Positions 27,849-40,200 of a DNA stretch of 64,000 bases are shown piece by piece; within the stretch, counting starts at the first letter, position 1, and every line of letters begins with the position of its first letter. The notes beneath the pieces are model-generated. The model was not told the DNA's origin and made no database searches. It saw only the letters and a program-made list of their open reading frames with translations. Both the position numbers and the translations under genes were made by a program. The stretch comes from Trichoplax adhaerens (lineage: Eukaryota > Placozoa > Uniplacotomia > Trichoplacea > Trichoplacidae): the NCBI RefSeq assembly GCF_000150275.1, contig NW_002060944.1:8828159-8892158 (forward strand). The letters run 5' to 3'.

Positions 27849-27932
27849 CGGCTGCTTACAGTATATACTGTACAAGGCAATGTTACAGTACATATTATGC
27901 TGTACTGTACACATTGTACTGTACTGTACTTG
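27849..27932. repeat. TACTGTAC-rich palindromic stretch
   Basis: Several overlapping TACTGTAC / GTACAGTA words, which are near-palindromic and could fold into hairpins. The same motif recurs densely at 53886-53978 and 54145-54215. It lies 125 bp upstream of the Artemis ATG, so it may fall in that gene's promoter or 5' leader; this is inference only. Confidence 0.75.
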
Positions 27933-28056
27933 AATTAAAATGTTTATATAAGCGACATCATGATAACAAGTTCAAACGTGTACTATCAAAGTTGATTGCA
28001 ACTCAAAATAGACCGGGAAAATCTTCAAAGTCGGAATATTTTCTCTTTAGAAGGAA

Positions 28057-29379
28057 ATGAGTTCCTTCGATGGTAGAGTGTCTGAATATCCATGGATTGC
28101 AATCGATTGCTTCTTGAAGCAGAACTTTACTGCGCACTTCTATTTTCTATCTCATCTGCATCAAGACCATATGAAAGGACTCGATTCGCCTGCTTTTAGA
28201 ACTCACCTAAATGGGCGACCGAAGTCTCGTATTTATTGCTCAGAGATTACCAAATCGATATTAATCAAAGATGCAAATTACTCCCACTTAAAATTATTCC
28301 TTCAAAGTGTTCCCACCAATGACAAGATCTTCATTGAATTACAACAAACATTCGATACGTCGTATACTGAGATCGAGACGGTAGCAGTTACATTTTTACC
28401 GTCTGGTCACTGTCCAGGATCGATGATGTTCTTATTGGAAGGTAAGCATGGCAACATACTTTATACTGGTGATTTTCGAATGGAGGGCGATGAACATAAA
28501 TTTATGGTATATAATTATCTAAGTGCAATCACCATTGATTCTGTCTATCTTGATACAACGTTTTGCCTACCTGAAATGATGACTATTCCAAAGAGGAAAA
28601 CTATTACAAAGCAGATCATCAACAAGATACAGCAATGGCTTTGTCAAGGTACCAATCATGTCGTTTGCCTTCGTTGTCGAGCAAGATTAGGATATGAGTA
28701 TTTATTATCTGAAATTGCCAAGAAGTTAAAGACGAAAATTCTCGTTCACAGCGATCAAATCAAACTCTATGATAATATACCTGAAGTTCGATCCAATCTT
28801 ACTTTAGTTGATAAAGAAACCAAAATTCATATGTGTATTAGAGGTAGATGTCGGCTTCTATCAGGGCCTCCCACACCTGATAGCAAGAAATTGAAAATTT
28901 TACGTATTAAACCATGTGCATTATCATTCGCCTATAATATGGAAGCGTTGAAACAAGGCTGTTTTACCAGAGGTGCCAATTTTTACTCGTTTCTATATTC
29001 TGCACACTCTTCTATGGCAGAAATTATAGAGTTTTTAAAATGCCTTCGTCCTTTAAAAGTTTATCCTAATGTCGTACCTGTGAAAGATTCTGATCTCGAT
29101 GCAGTCACACAAAGAATAAATGGTATTATGGGAAATTGCGATATTCCTCGTAAAAAGACAAAGATGACCGCATCTTGTAGTAATCCTGGCAAAGATCAAG
29201 GTAAAGAAATTTTACCATTGGAACCGATAGCAAATACTGATCTTGACTACAAAGCAAGCAGAAAAAAATCCGCTATTATGCAACTAAATGACAAAAATTT
29301 GATGCTCGATGATGTCGATCCTTGCCAGCGTTTCATTTGCCGTAGGCGATCTCGAGATATTCAAAATAATAGTTCTTAA
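28057..29379 (+). CDS. DCLRE1C: Artemis-type DNA nuclease (MBL/beta-CASP), single exon
   Basis: The protein has 440 residues and starts MSSFDG, like the vertebrate Artemis start. Artemis opens hairpins and trims DNA ends in non-homologous end joining, acting in the nucleus with DNA-PKcs in vertebrates. Visible motifs: D17; MBL motif HLHQDH at 33-38; SGHCPG with H118; TGDF with D139; YLDTTFC with D166; beta-CASP histidines at about H258 (IHMC) and H317 (SAHSS). The catalytic domain ends near residue 360 (VYPNVVPV). The last ~80 residues are polar and lysine-rich. Human Artemis is about 690 residues, so the long regulatory tail is much shorter here. The ORF has no intron, unlike its multi-exon neighbours. 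SNM1A/B paralogues are the alternative, but the N-terminus and the VYPN(V)VP block favour Artemis. Confidence 0.93.
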   Translation: MSSFDGRVSEYPWIAIDCFLKQNFTAHFYFLSHLHQDHMKGLDSPAFRTHLNGRPKSRIYCSEITKSILIKDANYSHLKLFLQSVPTNDKIFIELQQTFDTSYTEIETVAVTFLPSGHCPGSMMFLLEGKHGNILYTGDFRMEGDEHKFMVYNYLSAITIDSVYLDTTFCLPEMMTIPKRKTITKQIINKIQQWLCQGTNHVVCLRCRARLGYEYLLSEIAKKLKTKILVHSDQIKLYDNIPEVRSNLTLVDKETKIHMCIRGRCRLLSGPPTPDSKKLKILRIKPCALSFAYNMEALKQGCFTRGANFYSFLYSAHSSMAEIIEFLKCLRPLKVYPNVVPVKDSDLDAVTQRINGIMGNCDIPRKKTKMTASCSNPGKDQGKEILPLEPIANTDLDYKASRKKSAIMQLNDKNLMLDDVDPCQRFICRRRSRDIQNNSS

Positions 29380-32300
29380 GGAGACAGTAGTTACCTACTG
29401 AAAAAAATTCTCCAAATTTATAAATATCTTACTGTATTTATTTTTCTTCCCTTTTCTATACGTTAAATATACAAAATTTCAGATTTAGACTATTGCTATT
29501 CTTTTAGGAATTTATCAACAATTCGATAGTAAATTTCAAACACGCAGCAATAAATTTGCTTATTCTGTGAACCCATCAAAAATTTTTTCTGATTCCGATG
29601 ATAGCATAAATATAATATATCAAATCCTTTGCAATATTATTCATGTAGTAACTTATGAGAAAATATCTGTTAGGTTTTGTAAAATGTAAGTAATTCAAAC
29701 AACATACTCTTTATTGGTATAATATTTATCAAATTATCGCAGTATTTTGCGTACGACTGTGGTAAAGAAAGATGTAATCATGCAATGAAATGAGTATATT
29801 CTTTTCGTTTTAAATTTTTGACATATTTATGAGTCTGCTTTTTTTACTAGTATTTATATGGAATGAATTAGTAAAAGAATGTTAAAAGGATAAGCTTAAG
29901 TTTCATTAATCGAAGAGGTAGCAAAGCGTCTGCTGTATCAGCTTACGCATTACATACATAAAAAATTGGGTTACAAGAAGAAAGTATGTGCTAAAGTACC
30001 GTACTACAATATTATCGCAGCTAACGCGAAAATTAACAGTAAAGTATTAATTAATCTATACTTTACTATACTATACTGTAGATGATCTGGCTCATAAAAA
30101 TTGCTGTAAATTATTTTCTCTTTCTGCAAGTTACGACGTGTAGTAAATTTATTCGTCACAATTAAGCATCAATTACAAATTGAAATGAAAATAAGGATAA
30201 ATAACCACCAAAATGCATCATAGTAAAAGTTTGTACTGATTTCTTCCTAGAACAGTTATTGGCTACATGACTGCTTACATGCAGTATGTACCCCTACAGG
30301 TAGTCCTATTATAAAAGTCTGATACAGACGGATACTAAAAATTAGAAAGCAGTGTCAGCGAATGCTGATCGATATATACTATGAGTAAAGGATTTCAAAA
30401 TCACAACAGTTGATATGAACTGCAAAAATATAGGCTAAAAATCTTGTAATGAAGGAAGAGCTGAATGCAATTATGGCAAGGTTAGAAATTTAGCTTTTTG
30501 AAAGTAATGGGTGCGCGTTGCATTTTAATTCGCCTAGAAGCATAGCCGCGTTATCTAAAACGATATCTCCAGAAGGGTCAGGGCAACTTTACCGATTCTT
30601 ATGCATCAGAAATATGAAAATAGATTTATACGTAAGATATGTCTTAAATAACGTATTTGATTAATTTACTTTGATTTTTATTATCAATATACATTTCATG
30701 CTATCCATCTTCCTCGGCCATTTTTGGTCACTTGGTGAACAAAATAAATGGCCCATATATTTTTCGAGTGCATGCCTATTTCATTTCTAATTTTATAATG
30801 CATAAATTATATTAGAACCATAACAATTACATTTTAAACTTCTAGTAGTAACATTGAATATTACGTAGTATAACAAGGCATTTATTCAACGTATAACAAA
30901 AAACTGATATGAAATAAATTTGGTCTGCTCCCTTCCATGTATTCGAATGTACAATATATACGCGTAGGGGCCATAATATTAAAAAATATTTAGTTTAGTC
31001 TTTAAGTAATAAAGCTATTGATAGTAACTAATGTCTTATCTAGTGTTACTTCGCAAAGCAATAGCAAGCCAACTAGGCTTTCGTGAGTAATTCCACATTT
31101 ATTCGCTACATATTAAACAACATCAATCTCTTTATTTCCGTTGCAATAATTTTTTTAAGATATATTGAAAAAAACAGATTTTGGCTCATGCATTTTTGCG
31201 TCCTGTCAAGGTTGACACAAAGACAATTTGTTAATCTACCATGTCCTCGTTAGCTTATTTAGTGGTCGTAATTAATGCAAAGCGGATAAGATACGTTGTG
31301 TTATTGCTGATTCCTCTCCCTTAAATAGCGTTTACTATTAAGATAACAATATTGAATTTAAATTGTTTCAATACCGGTATTCGACGGTGCTCAACAGTGT
31401 CAATTACATTAAAGTACATTATATTGATGGCTAATTCCTAAATAATTATCCTTCAGTTAGCATTAGTAAAGCTTTGCTAGAAGTAATGATAATAAATTGA
31501 ATAGCGTTAACTACACATTGACGGTGGTATTTTCTAGCATAGTTTTATGGTCAAAATTTTATATAAAGTAGGCGTAGAGTTGCGATGATCCAATCTTATG
31601 CCTAATAGCGTACCGTCATAACCTAACCTAGTCTTCGACCATAGATTAATAGCACAATTTTGAGCATATTTAGCATGGCTGACATCTTACAGGCCGTAAA
31701 TTCCAGTTGATGAAATTATCTGCTAGAGCATCGATGAGCATAAATATAAGCAACATCCTGTCGAATTATTAATAGTAGTCTTAAATATAGATACGTAACT
31801 TATATATCTAGTAATGGAAGTCCGTTGCACCATAGCTAATGGCAGTAATGTCTACAGAAGTATAGAAAAATTCTAGTTTACTAGATTAAGTTATGCATCT
31901 GAAATACTATAGTCCTAAATGCAGATGACAATACAAGTATTAATTTGCTCAATTTATTCTATAAATTATAAACGTAGATATGCATTGTAGTTTAAAATAT
32001 TTCAGCAATTTGTAACCATTTTAAAAAATTTTATTCATGCAAAGAAGCTGCAGAAATAGATCAATAAGAGATTTCTATCTTTAACAGCTTTATATTTTGT
32101 TATGCAACTTCATCATTACTATCGCCTTAACAAAGAAATATTCAATCCTAATCTAAAAAAATTTCGAAGACACAAAGTTCTGATATGCAGTGATACTACC
32201 TGCAAGCAAATGATTCCTTTTCTGTGTTTGAAACACCTAATTGTATGATTCCATACTGTTTAGAAATTAGAAATTATAGTGCGAGGGCAACTTAATTACT

Positions 32301-33799
32301 TGCTATTTTAGAAAGGGCCTGTTACATACTGTAAACTAACATTCATGTATTTTTAACTGATATAAATACTGTAATTATCAAAATTACCGCAGCGTTTTCC
32401 ATTTACAATAAACTTAGGTATTATCAAATCCAGAAGAGTAAAACCTATAATGAGCTCTTGGTTGCTTACTCAAGACCAAAACTACTATACTTTGTGCATT
32501 AATGTATATTAAAATGAGTATACGTTAATAGATGATCATATCCTCTTCACAAAATTAATAGCGATATTCTTAAAGAAGAAATGATTTTAGTTTGTTACAG
32601 CATAGAATATTCGCCTAGAGCATCTTTTAAAAATCATGGCATCCCTTCATTTTTATTGATAATTTATAATTGATTTAATTGCCATTGTTTTGCTCAGGCT
32701 ATGTTCACCAAGGCCTAAAAGAGGTTCTGGCTTTAACAATAGCAATTAATTTTAATTTTTTAATGTAATAAGTGAACATGAAAAAATATTTTTACCGCTT
32801 TTGTTGCTGTATTTGCTATAGCCTTAAATTATATGCTGTCCTGAATCTTACTTATTCCTAACGTTATGTAGAATGGCGGGATTTACGAAATAAAGCGATA
32901 TACATGCTCATCGAATCAGGCCGTATAAACCAGCATTTATATAGCAATTTAGTATAATATATATTCATGGTTTTTGTTTCTGGATTTCGCTTATTGATGG
33001 ATTGTTCAAATTATTTCGGCGGATCATATTATTAATCTGCTAAAAAAATTCAAAATCTTACATTAAACAACAAAGACTCATTGACTAGTTCGTAAATTTA
33101 CGATCGAAATTGCACGGATTGTGTTTGTACGAAATATGCAGATAATTTTATGGTTAAATTTTTATGCATATACAATGAAGAATATATCGAGCACTATAAT
33201 CAGCTGTAAGATGTAGACATAATCCTTAAGTACAATACTATTAAGAGCCCGAATGCGTGGATTTAGGAAAATTTTTAGATCACTAAGCAAATTTCTGATA
33301 GGCAGTCAGCAAATGACCGTTCTTATACTGTAAACGTATCCAAATTTCGTACAAAGTTTCATTCAAACAGAAACTGGGTATAGAAACCTTACAATTTAAA
33401 ATAATTGAAAAGCAGAATTTTTATCGTATTGAACCAATTGTTTATAAAAAGAAGTCCATATTATTTGCTATGATAGGTTTGTAATGTTACTGAAAACGAA
33501 ATGGTATACACCCAGCATTGATTTTAAAATAGGTAAAAAATTAATTAATTATGATTCATTAGAGCATAAGGTTGTTTTTGTCAGCAATGTAATGAGTGAA
33601 TGAAGTGGAGGATTCTCCTTATGTTTGTAATTCTGCGTAGTTAAATAATGCATTTCAATAATTACAGACTAAGTCAAATTTTCAAAGGAAAGCTGATCAA
33701 AAGCCACAATCAAGACCGTTTTCTTCAATCGCAATGCTCCATAATTAATGAATTTTTCAAGCCAATTTCCTATCGTTTCTTGCCAGATATTCAGGCATA
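29380..33799. other. No supported gene
   Basis: AT-rich spacer between Artemis and the LRR-GPCR. No frame above 60 codons, no exon series and no recognisable repeat family were seen. It must contain the 3' UTR of the Artemis gene and the promoter of the LRR-GPCR, but I cannot place either. Confidence 0.6.
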
Positions 33800-34261
33800 A
33801 TGCTTATGATGTCACACCTTCAATTCTGTATAAATTTAATCAAAATTGCTAGCATTTTGATCCTTTCGATAATGATCAAATCGATTACAGGTAACTCCCA
33901 AAACTTTAAACAGAGTAGATCTTTGTTCGATTCAAATAGGCATAATACTCGTAGGTGCATGTTTGACGGAAGTTAAAATAAATCTTCACGGTTATTGAAA
34001 TTAAGGGTTGCGATAAACATTCTATAATTTACATTGTGTTTAGTATTACATTTATAGTTGAATATGTAGAAGTAATTATATGTCATCTTTGTTATCAATT
34101 TTCAAATCTATTCTAGTAAATTAAAGTTATGATTCTCTTTTAGGAAACGTTAAATTATGTCCAGAGTTTTGCGTTTGTGATTCCAGCATATTGCAGTGTA
34201 AACATGCTAGTATCAACAAGATTCCCGTAATAAATTCCTCACCAGATAAATATTTAGAAAT
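33800..34261 (+). CDS. Signal-peptide and LRRNT exons of the LRR-GPCR
   Basis: Exon 33800-33890 opens with ATG at 33800. It encodes about 30 residues with a hydrophobic core (IASILILSIMI) and ends in phase 1 at GTAACT. Exon 34144-34261 starts in phase 1 and encodes a cysteine cap of the LRRNT type, CPEFCVC followed by a fourth cysteine (LQC). It ends in phase 2 at GTAAGT, which sets the phase used by every following LRR exon. The start is chosen because the exon phase matches and the hydrophobic core follows directly. Confidence 0.85.
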
Positions 34262-37200
34262 GTAAGTTTATATAACAATTCTATTGGAACTATATCTACA
34301 GCTGTTAATGGGGCCATTTCTGAAAAAGAATAAAAGATAAATTTAAATCTAAAAATTGTACGTGATATTGTTAGTCGTTACTAGTATATTTTTAATAACA
34401 TAACTAAAATTATTACTACCAATCCTTTATTTATTACATTACTTTGCATAAGACTAGATATGTCCTATATTATGAATGCAATTGATAGTCAGAACGGATT
34501 AATGAGATACATACCCTAACTTATTCATTTTGCCATCACAGCAATAGCAATTAGCTTAGCTTCCTTTGCGTCCTTGGCACAATTAAACTAAACTGGGAAA
34601 TTACTGATACTAGGTTAAAAATTATATAATACCAGCGGAAATACGTTCCATGCTTATAATTACTTATCTTACTTCTCTGGAATTTCGCTATAAAGCTAAG
34701 ATATTTTGCTTCTAATATCACCATAATAGTCCATACTAACTTATGAGATGTATTTTAATTTATTTTATTATACTATACGTCGCGCGAAACTCAGTTTGTT
34801 CACATTTCTATCATTGAAATACTTAAAAGTGCTACATTAAAAATAGTCAGCAATGCAACGCGAACAAAGTCTGAATCGTCTTAAGACTTGATATATAGTA
34901 GCATCACTATGCTTATATGATCTTTGGTACTTCTAATCAAAATAAAATAAATTTATACTGATCCAGTATACTACTAATGTTTATTATTTCGGCATTCTTT
35001 TCTAACGCTTTTACCGTAAGTTTGTACTAGTAAGACTGAACATCGGCAGGCATAAAAATTAACCCTGGCAATAATAATAGACAATAACTGATAGTATTCC
35101 CAGATTATAAGATGCTATATAGAATTATCATGGAAACATGGCTTTATTATATCCCTATCCTTTACTGTAAACTTCATTTATGATTTTAAAATTGATTTTT
35201 TGCTATAGATTATAAAGTGTAATTAATAAAGATTTTACCAGGTGTATTAGCATACATCTTCACAACATTTTATTATTATTAATGATACCCTAAATCAATA
35301 GGACTTCACATAAAATTTAAAATGGAAGCTCTATAAATTAAACATTCCATTTTTTCATTAATTCTTGCTTTTATTTAGGAGTATGTATGAAAATAGCATT
35401 AAAGTCATCAACCAAACCGACTTTATAATTTATCCGAATTTAGAAATCATGTAAGTAATTGAATACAGTGATACATATTTGTTAAAGTGATAAGTAGTTT
35501 TCCATACCGACAAGATTTTATTAATTAACTGAAATCTTTGATCTAATGTGCTAATTATTCATATAAAAGAGACCTAAGCAGTAACGGACTTGAAACGATC
35601 CAGCCTAATACATTTTGTCGAATCAGTGGGCTTCTAGAATTGTAAGCTCTTTATTTAATGCTTAATTATGATGTGCCTTAAGAAATATATTTAACTTTTC
35701 CTGATAGCTATAATAAGTGCGAAGACAAATTTAATTAGCTAAAGTGATCAAAGATATTTATATGAGCGCAATTTCTAACAAACTGAACCGATTTAATCTA
35801 ATAATAAAGGTACTTATCGTTCAACCAACTAGGAGAACTAAATAGCTCTAGCTTTAATTGCCTCAAGACTCTAAACGTTTTGTAAGTGATAATGGATACT
35901 TTACAATGCTATTGTAACTTCACTAAAAAATATTAAAGGTAATATTATTTAATGATGGTCCATCTTTCGCCAAAATAAATAATTGATTACTCATGCTGAT
36001 TCCAAACAGTGCAGTAAGTTATTAACGTAGCATCTAAGTATCATATTTCGGCAGTTTAATAGTTTATTTTCAGTTACGGACTGGTTTTACTGTTATATTA
36101 GTTCAAAGACTGCATTTCCTCGTATTAAATATCCTCAAAGTAAGAAATCACTTATGATCAAGCGAACACCAAAACAATAATTTAATATTTAAATTGAGTG
36201 TTACAAAACGGCTCTTCGACAAGATAATGTAATGTACAATCAATAAGTCGATTCCCTAAACTACGTATCAGGAAGCAATATCTACCCTGTCAGGAAGACT
36301 TTTCCTATACTAGTAGACTACATAAAGACTTAGACACCTCGTATTTTACGTTAAACACTAATCTCAAGAACTCCCTTTATTATGCGATATACCGTATTTT
36401 TATACTCATTTACAATAGTTAGACATCCTAGTTAGTAATGTTAACGTTGAAACCTTCTAATGAATCAAAAGCTAATTTTATCTTCTGGTATCTAATGAAG
36501 ACAACAGTATATATGAACAGAGGCATCTAATGACTAAATACAAAATAGTCAGATTACAATATATCCTATCCCGGAATATTTCGATGATAATCTACAATTT
36601 ACCATAAGTAAGTTATACTCACAGTGATTTGAATTGTAACAAGATTATTCTGGATTTTATCAATTTCAGTATGCTATATGCATGTATATGTATCACTACC
36701 ATAAAAGCTAATACTCTATCGCATATTTGAATCAAAATCTCACTAAATAAGGGTAAACCAACAAAATTATCCTAATATAGATATTTCGACTATAATCTCG
36801 ATATTACAGTGTATAACAACACTGTAACATTGAGACTTATTACTCTCATACTGTTGATGGAGCACGTATATATATATATCAAGCATGTAGATAGGTTAAA
36901 ATGCTGTGCAAATGATAAAAGAGACGTATTAATGATATTTATTTGATATTTAAGGTAAATAATTTCAATAATATCGATAATTTTATTATATCAATATGAA
37001 CACGCATCAGATTACAATCACACATGAACCAAAAGAAATGATCTTCATTTTTGTTTATACTCGTATACTAGATTCAAAAGGGTGAATTAGTGAGATTTTA
37101 TTATTGCTTCTATAGCTAGTGCTATAACAGTTTTCAGCTTGACTTTCTTTGGAATAGGAGCCTTGCAGTTGCTGAATTAACCGAAATTCCAGAAGATTTC

Positions 37201-40200
37201 TTTTGTTTGTTTCCTGAATTACAAGAATTGTATGTTAACAAAATTTCTTCTTAGCTTTAATTCTCTCCTAGTTAGCCTTCAATAGGAATGATTCGGGTTC
37301 TCTTTTAGGATATATTATGGGAATTATTTAAAGGAAATAAGCAATAATACCTTCGCCTGCCTTACCAAATTGACGTCTTTGTATGTTTTAAAAAGAATTG
37401 CTTTCCAAAATTTGTTAGCGTAGATTTATTAATACAGTAAGATTGTTTAAAATTTAATTTCCATCCTAGTAAATAAATTTTCGATTCTCATCTGATTGAG
37501 AGCCATTAAGAATAGCAGATATCATGCCTAAAAAATTTTCCGTAATTATAGCTTATTAATGATATTTTCTGATATGACTGCTTATCGTCGATTACTTCAA
37601 ACTGATAATAACATCAAAGCAAGAATTATAGTTATTGATATTGTAGTAATTTCATTGGCTTTAATCAAAGACAGATTCTTATATTATTTTTCCTGATGTA
37701 ATTTGCAAAAGATTTAGTTAGCTTAAATAGAATATAAAATTAAGTTAATATGATATAATAATAGCCAGATAAATTGCGATAATAAATAAATACTCTATTG
37801 GGCTGAAATTATTTCTCCTATTAATAATTAAATTATTTAGCTATTATTTTTAAATTTGAATTCTATCACAGAGATTTAGCAATGAATGAAATCTCCTACA
37901 TTGCGAGGGACTCATTCAAAAGTTTAACTTCGCTCTCGGAAATGTATGATCTAGATTCACAATTTTATAAACTATCTTAATGATATCAGCTTCTTGGTTA
38001 AATAGCTATTATTGCATAAAATATTACGATAACTAATATCAATAATTTCTAGATATCTGTCATATAATATTTTAACTTCCTATAAAGAAAGCCTCTTTGG
38101 AAAAAATACCAATTTAAAATACTTGTAAGTGAGGTCTGCTTAGCCCAAAAGCTGTGACGACATTTAACATACTGTATTCAACTTAGCAACTTAGCAACAA
38201 AAGAGAAACGAATGCTTGTTAAGTCAAAACCTTCTAGTTTCTATGATATCGTACTTATTATTATATGAATACCTCCATAACTATCGATTTAGCCACAATA
38301 GAAGTACTTTAGTTTTACCACAGTGTAAAGGTAAGATTAAAAAGTTATTAACATTGGAATATATAGTAATAAATGTTTTAAATATTAAAATATTCTCAGG
38401 TATCTTCACTTTAATTTAATCGAAGAGGTTGGAAGCTCAAGCTTCTGCGAATCGGAAGCTTTAGTCAACCTGTAAGAATTCTGTATTTTATAGGATTTTT
38501 TAGTATGATCTATAGTTTAATGATTTCTTTAACGATTTATTTTTAAAGAGGTAGACGTTTGACTAATATGAATTTCTATTCTTGCTAACTTTACATAAGA
38601 TATCTGCATGGTAATAAGTTAGAAGATATCAACAATCAGACCTTAGGTTGTTTAAAAAAATTACAAATATTGTAAGTTCTAGGCTTAAATAAATGTACGA
38701 ACATTGCCATACTAAGTATTTCGAATAATTTTTAAGCATACGGTGCGAAAAATAACAGCTTTCAGAAAAGTAATAGTAACCTATTTACAAGATGTCTGTA
38801 ATCTAGATTTTATGCCATTGGCAATTTTAGGAGAATGTTGAACATTTCTTTCTTGCTATATGCGGTAGGGATATTTCGTTAAATCCAATCAAAACTATTC
38901 ACCCTAATTCTTTTTGTGGTATGCAACGCTTACATACCTTGTAAGTATTATAAGAAGAATGAGCGTAATTTTAATTGAATTACTTATTTACTGATATTTC
39001 GTTTTGTAATTCATCTATTTGAGATTTTATTGGTCAATGCTTTAGTTTATATTCTTTTATTTCACGTAGAAACATGAAAAAAGTTGATTTAACGTACATC
39101 AATAAAAATGACTTCAACTGCTTGGATAACCTTCAGACCTTGTATGCTTTTATAGTATATGAAAACATAGAAATGAGATATTGCTACAAACTATAAAGAT
39201 TAAATATTAAATAGCATACCGTAGTATATCTATTCATACTTTGTTTTAATTATTCTACAAAGAATTAAGATGCCTTAATTGAATATATTTATTGATAAGA
39301 ACTTAACTAGGTATCATTCATCATAATAAAGATTATATTATTCATAATTTCTCCTTGTTGAATGTCAGAAATTTACAGGGCAGTGCTATTAAGAATATAG
39401 AAAAAGACTCATTCTGCCATACTCCAGGATTGAGCAGCTTGTACGAATTTCAAAGAATAGATATTAAAATTTTGGAGTTATGCGAGCATATGACTAAGCG
39501 CTAGCCTACTATACAAATTGTTTGAGATATTTTAATGGCTGCCATTGTAAAACGAGTTATTGCAAAACATAGTTTGTAACAATCTATTTTTAAAAGATAT
39601 TGTAACTTTAGATTCGTGCAGATATATTATCAGGACTTCCATTTAGCCTAACAAAAACTAATCTATATATTTTTGTAATGATTATAATTTACTCTCCTAA
39701 TCTTAGGACCATAGAAAGATGCGAACTTGATGAAATAAGAAAGGATACCTTTGCTTGTTTAACAAAATTGGAAACCTTGTAGGTTCTGAACGGTTATCTA
39801 GCGAGACCCCATTAGTACAAATTTATGTTAATATAATATGCAAAGAGATAACTTATACCTAGATCGTAGAGGTCTAAAAATAACGTTTCATTTATGTATC
39901 GATTAAAGAAAAATAGGAATGAATAAGATCTTGAATATAGAACCAAAATCCTTCCAACAGTTAAAAAGTTTGAAGAATCTGTACGTCTTTGTCAACGTTA
40001 ACAGTATCTAATTCTTTTTTGGATTACTGTACTTGAGGATTATTTCTAACGGCAAAGATTAACATATCCGTTTTCCGCACCTAATTAATTCGCAGGTATC
40101 TGAATGACAATAACCTTAAACATATATCCAACGCGACCTTCTTCGGATTGAAAAGTTTAACAGTGCTGTAAGTTTACTGTTTATTGTTAGTGATACAAAG

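Noticed and set aside
33800-34261. LDLa module expected at the N-terminus of a type C LGR
   Set aside because: No six-cysteine LDLa pattern was found before the LRRNT exon; the signal exon joins LRRNT directly in phase.
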